The translations under genes and the position numbers were made by a program. The notes below the pieces were generated by a model. That model searched no databases and was not told the DNA's origin. It saw nothing but the letters and a program-made list of their open reading frames with translations. 22,443 nt of DNA, taken from contig JAIPIO010000015.1 of NCBI GenBank assembly GCA_021734595.1, forward strand, positions 1-22,443, given 5' to 3'. Source of the stretch: Kiritimatiellales bacterium. Its GTDB lineage: Bacteria > Verrucomicrobiota > Kiritimatiellia > Kiritimatiellales > Pontiellaceae. Every line of letters starts with the position of its first letter. Within the stretch, counting starts at the first letter, position 1. Of the stretch, positions 7,209-14,300 are shown piece after piece.

Positions 7209-7904
7209 ATGAAGAAGCACATCATCGTATTGATCGCCATCGCAACCACCCTGGCCTGCACCTCGCAACTCCGGGCTCAATCCATAAATCTGTTCAACGG
7301 CAAGAATCTGACCGGATGGCATGTGGATGTGCCTCAGATGGATAAGGATTCAAACCTTAAAGGCCCGTTCATCATTCGCGAGGGCATGCTGGTCAGCTTG
7401 GGCAATCCCAAAGGGCACCTCATTACCGATGCGGTCTATCAGAACTATCGGATCGAGGTTCAGTACCGCTTTGCCGCGAAGCCCGGCAACTGCGGCGTGC
7501 TGGTTCACGCCTCGACTCCGCGCGCGCTGAGCGGCATGTTTCCCCAGTCCATCGAAGTGCAGATGATGAACAAGAATGCCGGCGACTTCTGGTGCATCCA
7601 CGAAGACATTGCCGTGCCCGACATGGTGGCCCGGCGGGGCCCCAAGGAAACATGGGGCGGGACGAAAGGCAAGAAACGCCGAATCCTAAACCTGACCGAC
7701 GGTTCCGAAAAACCCGTCGGCGAATGGAACACCATGGTGATTGAATGCCTCGGCAGTTCCATCAAGGTCTGGGTCAACGGCGATCTTGTAAACAGCGGCT
7801 TCGACTGCACCGCCGACAAAGGGCAGATTGCCCTGCAGGCGGAAGGTTCGGAAGTCGAGTTCAGAAAAGTGCAGCTGACCCCGATTACCAAACTTAGCGA
7901 CTGA
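7209..7904 (+). CDS. Secreted DUF1080 (3-keto-disaccharide hydrolase-like) protein
   Basis: A 231-residue protein with AAGGAGG at 7197-7203, well placed before the ATG. Residues 1-23 form a Sec signal (MKKHIIVLIAIATTLAC...QLRA), with likely cleavage after LRA. The rest is a single DUF1080 / PF06439 domain: the opening INLFNGKNLTGWHV, the strand pattern YQNYRIEVQYRF, GNCGVLVHAS, SIEVQMMNKNAGDFW, WNTMVIECLGSSIKVWVNG and the closing GQIALQAEGSEVEFRKVQL. This concanavalin-like fold is expanded in Planctomycetes, Verrucomicrobia and Kiritimatiellota. Some members hydrolyse 3-keto-glycosides; others are uncharacterised. It stands alone between two palindrome pairs, so it is probably its own transcription unit. 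The domain call is firm, the reaction inferred. Confidence 0.9.
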   Translation: MKKHIIVLIAIATTLACTSQLRAQSINLFNGKNLTGWHVDVPQMDKDSNLKGPFIIREGMLVSLGNPKGHLITDAVYQNYRIEVQYRFAAKPGNCGVLVHASTPRALSGMFPQSIEVQMMNKNAGDFWCIHEDIAVPDMVARRGPKETWGGTKGKKRRILNLTDGSEKPVGEWNTMVIECLGSSIKVWVNGDLVNSGFDCTADKGQIALQAEGSEVEFRKVQLTPITKLSD

Positions 7905-7907
7905 TCA

Positions 7908-7943
7908 ATCCATTGTCTGGAAATAGGTTTCCAATGATTGGAA
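7908..7943. repeat. Phased palindrome pair (21 bp) downstream of the DUF1080 gene
   Basis: Unit 1 is ATCCATTGTCTGGAA at 7908-7922 (centre 7915, one mismatch in the left arm). Unit 2 is TTCCAATGATTGGAA at 7929-7943 (centre 7936), extended by T and A to 17 bp. The linker is ATAGGT. The pair starts 4 nt after the DUF1080 stop. Confidence 0.7.
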
Positions 7944-8043
7944 AACAAGAATGGGCGACCGTCGGATGGTTTGCATATGTACCAATAGTAAGCATGTTCG
8001 ATGTGAAAAACATATCAGCAAATTAAACAGGCTATAAGTTCAG

Positions 8044-8319
8044 ATGAAGAAGGCAACCTTACTCAATATGATCGTGCTTATTTTAGGCATAGTGACTTGG
8101 GGTGGGTGCATAGGAGTCCTGTTGCATATGCTAGAGTGGTTTAATACTGATTTAAGCGGTGGGATAATTTCGTCGATTCTCATTACGTTGTTTTTTACGA
8201 CTCTGGCAGCAAAAAGATTTCTTCCGAAAGCAATCCATCAATATTCCGCTCTCAGGATATTTATATTTCCCCTCCCTGTGGCGGTTGTTATTTTCCTCAT
8301 TGCATTAACTACATTGTGA
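8044..8319 (+). CDS. Small three-helix membrane protein, unrecognised
   Basis: A 91-residue product with three predicted membrane helices (about 6-29, 39-56 and 70-90) and a short basic loop AKRFLPKAIHQ between helices 2 and 3. The start lacks a clear ribosome-binding site; only a weak purine stretch precedes it. Base composition is distinctly AT-rich against its neighbours, with codons such as tta, ata and ttt that the flanking genes avoid, so recent acquisition is plausible. No family is recognised. It could also be a chance open frame, but hydrophobic segments spread over the whole length favour a real gene. Confidence 0.55.
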   Translation: MKKATLLNMIVLILGIVTWGGCIGVLLHMLEWFNTDLSGGIISSILITLFFTTLAAKRFLPKAIHQYSALRIFIFPLPVAVVIFLIALTTL

Positions 8320-8357
8320 ATTTTAGAGAACTAAATGAAATATTCATCGAGGTAATG

Positions 8358-8428
8358 GAGGGGTACAAGAAAAGGCGGGCGAAATTAATTAGATGAGGTA
8401 AGGCACAATCCGCCTTTTCCCGCCCCTC
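8358..8428. repeat. Two-block inverted repeat between the small membrane gene and the CHI-like gene
   Basis: GAGGGG (8358-8363) and AAAAGGCGG (8370-8378) are matched by CCGCCTTTT (8410-8418) and CCCCTC (8423-8428), giving two stacked stems of 9 and 6 bp with an internal loop and a 31-nt terminal loop. No T-run follows. It could be a processed hairpin, a weak terminator of the membrane gene or the edge of an acquired segment. Confidence 0.5.
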
Positions 8429-8459
8429 ATTGCAAACGTTATTTAACGGGAGGTAAGGA

Positions 8460-9017
8460 ATGACTAAAAGATTGATGCTGTTGGTGCTGGGTGCGCTGGT
8501 GGTCGGTGCGCAGGGGAAGGAAATTGCGAAGGTGGAAATGCCGGATACGCTGAAAACCGGCAAGGCAGAACTGAAACTGAACGGCGCAGGGGTGCGCAAA
8601 AAATTCTTCATGGATATGTATGTCGGCGGTCTCTACCTAATGCAGTCGGGCAGCGACGCGGCGGCGATCATCAAGGGGGACGAGCCGATGGCAATCCGGT
8701 TGCACATTGTTTCGGGACTCATCACCAGCGAGAAGATGGAAAATGCCACCCGCGAAGGATTCACTAATGCCACCGGCGGCAACACCGCCGCCATCCAAAA
8801 GCTGATCGAGGAATTCATCGCCGTCTTCAAGGCCGAAATCAAGAAGGGCGATGTCTACGAAATGGTCTATCTGCCGGGGCAGGGCACCGCGGTCTCCAAA
8901 AACGGCAAACCCGCCTGCACCATCGCGGGGATGAACTTCAAACAGGCGCTCTTCGGCATCTGGTTGTGCGACAAACCTGCGCAGCAAAGCCTGAAGAAAG
9001 AGATGCTCGGTGAATAG
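8460..9017 (+). CDS. Exported chalcone-isomerase-like domain protein
   Basis: A 185-residue protein; GGGAGG (8448-8453) sits 6 nt before the ATG. Residues 1-19 look like a Sec signal peptide (MTKRLMLLVLGALVVGAQG). The remainder matches the chalcone-isomerase-like fold (PF16036 type): LKLNGAGVRKKFFMDMYVGGLYL, the MAIRLHIVSG strand, a helical middle (NATGGNTAAIQKLIEEFIAVFK) and the ending GKPACTIAGMNFKQALFGIWLCDKPAQQSLKKEMLG. Bacterial members are periplasmic or outer-membrane-associated, bind small hydrophobic ligands if anything, and are not known to isomerise chalcones. An imperfect hairpin right after the gene suggests a monocistronic unit. Domain assignment is good; function unknown. Confidence 0.85.
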   Translation: MTKRLMLLVLGALVVGAQGKEIAKVEMPDTLKTGKAELKLNGAGVRKKFFMDMYVGGLYLMQSGSDAAAIIKGDEPMAIRLHIVSGLITSEKMENATREGFTNATGGNTAAIQKLIEEFIAVFKAEIKKGDVYEMVYLPGQGTAVSKNGKPACTIAGMNFKQALFGIWLCDKPAQQSLKKEMLGE

Positions 9018-9028
9018 GTTTTGAGAGT

Positions 9029-9054
9029 GATTGGACCGATCCGTCGGACCAGTC
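9029..9054 (+). terminator. Possible terminator of the CHI-like gene
   Basis: GATTGGACCGA and TCGGACCAGTC form an 11-position stem with one A-A mismatch and one wobble around a TCCG loop. AAATTTCTTCTG follows, only moderately T-rich. It lies 12 nt after the stop codon. Confidence 0.45.
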
Positions 9055-9072
9055 AAATTTCTTCTGCTGTTA

Positions 9073-9108
9073 TTCCAATGGCTGGAATATCTTTTCCAAC
9101 CATTGGAA
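9073..9108. repeat. Phased palindrome pair (21 bp) upstream of the GH36-like gene
   Basis: Unit 1 is TTCCAATGGCTGGAA at 9073-9087 (centre 9080). Unit 2 is TTCCAACCATTGGAA at 9094-9108 (centre 9101). The linker is TATCTT. The two units are also complementary to each other at 14 of 15 positions, so the region can form one longer hairpin. Confidence 0.8.
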
Positions 9109-9180
9109 ACTACATAGTGCGTTTGACAGCCATAACCGCCTGAGATAGCTTTGTCGGGATTTTTAACCAAGGAGCAAAAA

Positions 9181-11106
9181 ATGAAGAGAGTGATTGTATT
9201 ACTGGTTGCAACGGCGTTTTCGTTTTCATCATGGGCGGGTTCGCGTGCGGACACGGGTTGGAAGGGAATGGCCGTGGATGTGCAGGGCGAGCATGTAGAT
9301 CAATTGGCCCTTGTAAAAAAGTTTTCCTCGGGAAAATCCGGTTTTACCCGGCTGGACATCAAGATCACCAACGCGGGCGCAGAAACCGTCAGGATCGACT
9401 CAATTGCCGTAACCGTTCCGCTGATGGAACAGGTGTCCGGCGATATGGACATTCTCTTTGGCGGCAACAGCATGGGCCGCGACCCGGTTCAGCGCGCCAA
9501 GGCGGCCGACCCGTTGGTAAAACCCGGCGATGACAAAGGCATCCGCAGTTCCCTGTTTGAAATGATCCGGCTGGCGGACGACCAGTACGTTTTCGCGGGA
9601 TCGCTTTCCTGGCGGACGTTTCTGCCGCTTTTCCATTATCAGGACAACGCATTCGTGATTCGCGCGGACGGCGAGCGGCGGTTGCTACAACCGGGGGAAC
9701 AGCTCCACTTCGAAAAGATTGTTTTTGCCCGCGGCGACTGCTGGCAGGAGCTTCTGGATGAGTTCGGCGATGCTATCGCCAGGGAAAACGGCATATGGCG
9801 GCTCAAGGATGAGGAATTCAAGGGCTGGGCCACCTGGGACTATTACGGACGGATCTTCACGGACAAAGATGTGTTCGGAAACATGGATGCACTCAACAAG
9901 TTTGCGCCGGACGCCAACCTGATCCAGATCGACGGCGGCTGGTGGACCGAGCGCGGCGACTATACGAGCATCCGCGACGGGCTCGACGGCGGCATCAAGG
10001 CGCTCGCCGGCCGGATCGCCTCTGATGGCAAGACCCCCGGCCTTCACTTCGACGGATTCCGCGGCGACGCCGCATCGGAAATCTGCAAAACCCATCCCGA
10101 ATATTTCCTACACGACCAGGACGGCAACCTGATCGTCGACTACAACCAGAAGCCCGACAAGCTGATGAAGTACACCTTCTTCGATTATTCCCATCCCGGT
10201 GCACGCGCCCACATTGCCGAGTGCGTCCGCACCATGAAGGAGGATTGGGGCATCCGCTATTTCAAGGTCGACTTCATGCGCTACGGCCTGCAATACGACA
10301 TCCTGAAGAATGTGAACAAAAAGAAGAAGACCGTTGACCACATTGTGGCACATGATCCGTCGCTCACCAGCGTGGAGCGCTTCCGGCTCGGCATGGAAAC
10401 CATCCGCGAGGCGATTGGCGAGAACAACTATTTTCTCGGTTGCTCCGCCGTCTTCGGTCCCTGCATCGGGTTTGTCGACGGCATGCGCACCGGTGGTGAC
10501 GTGCATCCGCGCTACGACGCGTTCCCGCAGCGCTGTCTGGCCAACGCCGGCAACTATTACCTCGCCCGCAAAGTGTATAACGGCGACGCCGATTACCTTG
10601 TCTTCCGCGCCGCGGAGGATGAAGATGCGACGATTTTCAAGTCGAACAATAAATTCGGCGGAACCATGACGCTGAACGAGGCGCAGACCTGGGCCGACTT
10701 CAACGTCATGTACGGCAACTGCCGCCTGCAGAGCGACAACCTCATGACGCTCCGCCAGGAGCGCAAGGATATCGTCCGCTATGTCTTCGATTGCCCGGCC
10801 ATGGATCAGACCGTTCCGCTGGATATGTGGAAACACGCAACAGACAAGGACGATGGCTTCGAGTTGCTGCTCTCCCGCGAAGGCAAAAACATCTTCCTCG
10901 GAATTTTCAACTGGGGCGATGAAAAGAAAAAGCACATCGTCAGCGGTTTCGATGGCAAAGCCGTCTTTGAAACCAAGGACGGGAAAACCGTATCAACCAA
11001 GACCGGTTTCCTCGCCGTCACTCTGAACGGGCGCAGTTCCGTTGTCCTGAAATATGACGGGAAGCAGTCCTTCGACGAACTGCGTAAGGCGATCCAATCT
11101 AATTGA
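9181..11106 (+). CDS. Secreted GH36/clan GH-D-like alpha-galactosidase-type glycosidase
   Basis: A 641-residue protein started at the ATG preceded by AAGGAG. Residues 1-19 are a Sec signal (cleavage after SWA). An N-terminal beta-sandwich (about 25-200) precedes a TIM barrel whose strands include GWATWDYYG, LIQIDGGWW, KTPGLHFDGF and FKVDFMRYG. D364 in the KVD motif is the likely nucleophile and D440 in RTGGDVHP the likely acid/base, 76 residues apart, as expected for clan GH-D. The C-terminal part (about 550-641) is a beta domain (LLLSREGKNIFLGIFNWG). GH36 enzymes hydrolyse alpha-galactosides with retention, although related secreted proteins of marine bacteria act on other alpha-linked sugars. 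Palindrome pairs flank the gene on both sides, suggesting a single-gene unit. Specificity is uncertain. Confidence 0.82.
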   Translation: MKRVIVLLVATAFSFSSWAGSRADTGWKGMAVDVQGEHVDQLALVKKFSSGKSGFTRLDIKITNAGAETVRIDSIAVTVPLMEQVSGDMDILFGGNSMGRDPVQRAKAADPLVKPGDDKGIRSSLFEMIRLADDQYVFAGSLSWRTFLPLFHYQDNAFVIRADGERRLLQPGEQLHFEKIVFARGDCWQELLDEFGDAIARENGIWRLKDEEFKGWATWDYYGRIFTDKDVFGNMDALNKFAPDANLIQIDGGWWTERGDYTSIRDGLDGGIKALAGRIASDGKTPGLHFDGFRGDAASEICKTHPEYFLHDQDGNLIVDYNQKPDKLMKYTFFDYSHPGARAHIAECVRTMKEDWGIRYFKVDFMRYGLQYDILKNVNKKKKTVDHIVAHDPSLTSVERFRLGMETIREAIGENNYFLGCSAVFGPCIGFVDGMRTGGDVHPRYDAFPQRCLANAGNYYLARKVYNGDADYLVFRAAEDEDATIFKSNNKFGGTMTLNEAQTWADFNVMYGNCRLQSDNLMTLRQERKDIVRYVFDCPAMDQTVPLDMWKHATDKDDGFELLLSREGKNIFLGIFNWGDEKKKHIVSGFDGKAVFETKDGKTVSTKTGFLAVTLNGRSSVVLKYDGKQSFDELRKAIQSN

Positions 11107-11109
11107 TCC

Positions 11110-11127
11110 GCCTGCAAAGGGGCAGGC
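11110..11127 (+). terminator. Weak stem-loop after the GH36-like gene
   Basis: GCCTGC-AAAGGG-GCAGGC is a perfect 6-bp stem 3 nt after the stop codon, followed by a C-run rather than a T-run. The 16-bp dyad just downstream (11145-11178) may be the stronger stop signal. Confidence 0.3.
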
Positions 11128-11143
11128 ACCCCCTGTTTGGAAG

Positions 11144-11179
11144 CTCCAGCCATTGGAAATTTATTTCCAATGGCTGGAA
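11144..11179. repeat. Phased palindrome pair (21 bp) forming a 16-bp perfect dyad
   Basis: Unit 1 is CTCCAGCCATTGGAA at 11144-11158 (centre 11151). Unit 2 is TTCCAATGGCTGGAA at 11165-11179 (centre 11172). The linker is ATTTAT. Beyond the internal symmetry of each unit, bases 11145-11160 and 11163-11178 are exact reverse complements, so the composite can form a long hairpin. The rest of this gap, to 11323, is AT-rich and carries no gene that I can support. Confidence 0.8.
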
Positions 11180-11323
11180 TTTGATGGGGTATCCAAGATT
11201 GCTGATGATCCAAAAAAGATCTTGTGCGTAAATCACATGTAGCTTAAACTCCTAATAAACCATAGGAATATAAGGGATAATGGTTCGCTAGAAACAAAAG
11301 CTGTAAACAACCCAACCGGAATC

Positions 11324-14300
11324 ATGCGAACATCGGGTCAGTGCCGGCATCGTTTGTGGAAGGTGGCGATAGGCATTGCCGCCGTGGGGATGTGCAATCT
11401 TTTGCTATGGCCAATGCCGGTGTCCGCCGCAGAAACCACGCGCTATTTTCCCCTACACTTTGAATACGAGGATGGCGATGCCTCTCCGGGTGGCAGTACA
11501 GACTGGCAAACCCTGATCCCGAAGATTCTGGAGGGGAAAATTGATTTGGGCGGCGGCAATGTGCCGGTTTCGCTGAATCTCTCTGGGCACCTTGCCATCC
11601 GCTACGATCCCGATGAAATCTATTCGCTGCCCGGTGGCGACCGGTTTGTGCCGGTAGATTGCTGGATCACCCTCAACGACGATCCCGTCCGCACCGAGAT
11701 CAGTTCGCAGTACGGGGTGGAGGCGGGGATTTCAATCCGTCCAAAGTTTGGATTCAAGTGGCCGGAACTTGGATTCGGCAAGGATTTCATGCTCAACGAC
11801 AGCCGGGACGGGATCTGCCCGCTTGGCAACAATACGCTGGGCTGTATCGATGTCGTGGAATTTCTGTCCATCCCTCTCTCCGATGTGGTCGGTCCGTACG
11901 CCAAAAACCTGTCGAAGGTTCTTAGTGCGACCGATGATGCCGGGCTGGGTATGGCGAGCATGGGGCTGGTGGGCGAATTGGCGGTGACGGGGGATTTCAT
12001 CGACGCCTACATCAACGGCGAATACATCAAATTCTTCGCTGCGGGCGAGGAACATGCCCAGGAAGTGATGCTGTGCATTCCCGCCAACTATGTGTTGGAC
12101 ATGCTTGTCTTTGAGCCGCGGGTGAGCTACCAGTGCGACATCTACCAGGGCATCGGCTATTATCTGACGCTGATCGATCCGCTGACCCTGACCATCAGTC
12201 CCGCGCTGCTCGCGCGCGGCGAAATCGACATCGTTAACGATTATAAACCGCCGACGCTGCAGATGTTGGCCGATTATTACAACAAGGCGGCCTCCAATGT
12301 GTCCGTGTCCGACTCCGGTTCGCCGTATATCCGGATCCCCATGAGCGATACGCCCAGCCTGCCGGACCTGCAGGTGACGGAACTGAAGATTGAACGGGCG
12401 CCCTCGGGGTTGCGATTCGCCGACGAACCGGTCTCCATCGGTATCAGCATTTACAACCGCGGTACGCGGGATACAGACATAAACTCCCGATCCTATCTCT
12501 ATCTCGTTGTGAACGGGGAACGGATTTTCCGCCAACCGATTCACAATCCGGCCGAAGGGGCCTGGCACACGTATCATCAGGGGGAGAGTTTCCGCACCAA
12601 TCTGCAATACCAGTTCAGCGGCGGGATCAATGTGGTGGAAACCCATGTTAGCTATGTGGAGTACCAGTATACCGACGGCACCGGATTTGATTGGTATGCC
12701 ACCGCCGATGCCTGTCTCAATGACAACGCCAAAACGCAGTATATCTATGTGCACCCGGACCGCGGATGGATCCGGGGGCAGGTGCAGACCCTGCCCGCCG
12801 ACCTGCCGGAACAACCGCACAGTCCCCACGTTGTATCCAACATGTTGGTTCGCCTGACGGGACCGGACTATGTGCAGGAAATGACCACAGGGACGGATGG
12901 GCTATGGGCCTTCGAAGGCATGCCTTCCGGTGTGTATGAACTGAACATCCTGCCGCCCGGGCCTCAAAAGGGCCTGCCGAATTACTGGCCGCGCAGCTAC
13001 ATGTTCTACCATGGGTTTGCTGAAACCGATGACTTTTCCGTTGATGCACGCTTTCAGACCACCAGTTATGAACACCATCTCCTTCAAATGCAGGCATTCA
13101 GCGGCTGCGTCGTGGACGACCATTTCGGAACCCCTGTCAGCAATGTAACCGTTTGTCTCGGCCAGCCGGCCTTCATGATCGTCGCCACCGGGGCCGACGG
13201 CAGTTTCAGCATGGACAATGTCCCGCCGCGCGGGATCTACACGTTGCATTTTCGCCATCCGCAATACGAGTGCGCCACCCAGACTGTTGATATGGCCTCC
13301 CAGGTAACCGACACAACCGTCGAGCGCTTCATTTCCTCGACTCCCGGCGATCCCGTTTTGCTGGTATCTGACTCCACCCCGCCGACGTTGGAAGCGCCGC
13401 TGCCGGTCAATGGGTTGTACCGCAATGCGCCATTCAACGTGCAGTTCCGCAGCTATGATCACCATCAGCCGACCCATGAGTACCGCTGGCGGATCCGTTC
13501 TTCCGACGGCACCGTCACCTACACGGATTCCGGGTGGCTGGAATACCCGCATCTGGACGGCGAAACCTGGCAGTTTGTCGAGGTCTCCACCAACAGCCTG
13601 CCGGATGCCGCCTACGGCGTCGTTGTACAGGTGCGCGACGCCAATCACAATTCCGTCGCCACCGTACCCTCGCTCTACACGCTTGATACAATTCCGCCCG
13701 CAGTGACCGTCACGATTGCCGACGGGGCAACGCTGATCAACAGCGGTTCAACCTATGCCGATATCGATACGGGGGAAACGGCCGGTTTTGCGCGGAACGT
13801 CTGGATATCATTCAACGGAACCGTTTGGACCGGCCCGTACACGGTTGCCGCCGGCCAGCAGGCGGTCCGGGTTTCGGAGATCCAGTTTATTCCACTGGGC
13901 AACCAATTTAACGGAACGAAACACCTCTACGCCAAGACCTGCGACTTGGCCGGGAATGAAGGAACGGGATCGGATTCCATCCAGATCGATACCACGCAGC
14001 GTGTGGTACTCATGTCCGGCTATAACTGCGCATCCGGCGGAACGGTCTTTGTTTCGTACGATTTCCCGGACCCGCCGGAGGAGACCGTCTATGCCGAACC
14101 CGAATGGGGGGACCCGATGATTGTCGGCAACCAGAGCAACCAGACGGCACGGGCCCAGAAATTTGTGCTGACCGAAAGCACGCGCATCACTCATGTCGAA
14201 CCCGGTCTGCAGAGCCCCGCCTATGCCGGCTCGCCCGGCGCGCTGTTCATCCACATTGCCGATTCGCTCGATCCGGCCGACCCTTCTCCGCCCGGGGTGC

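Noticed and set aside
8322..8448. Integron attC-like site around the small membrane gene
   Set aside because: CGTTATTTAACG and nearby stems do not match the GTTRRRY / RYYYAAC core pairs, and no integrase or second cassette is present.
11222..11250. TTGTGC-17-TAAACT as a promoter for the 1664-residue gene
   Set aside because: Both boxes match poorly and the surrounding stretch is AT-rich enough to give such matches by chance.
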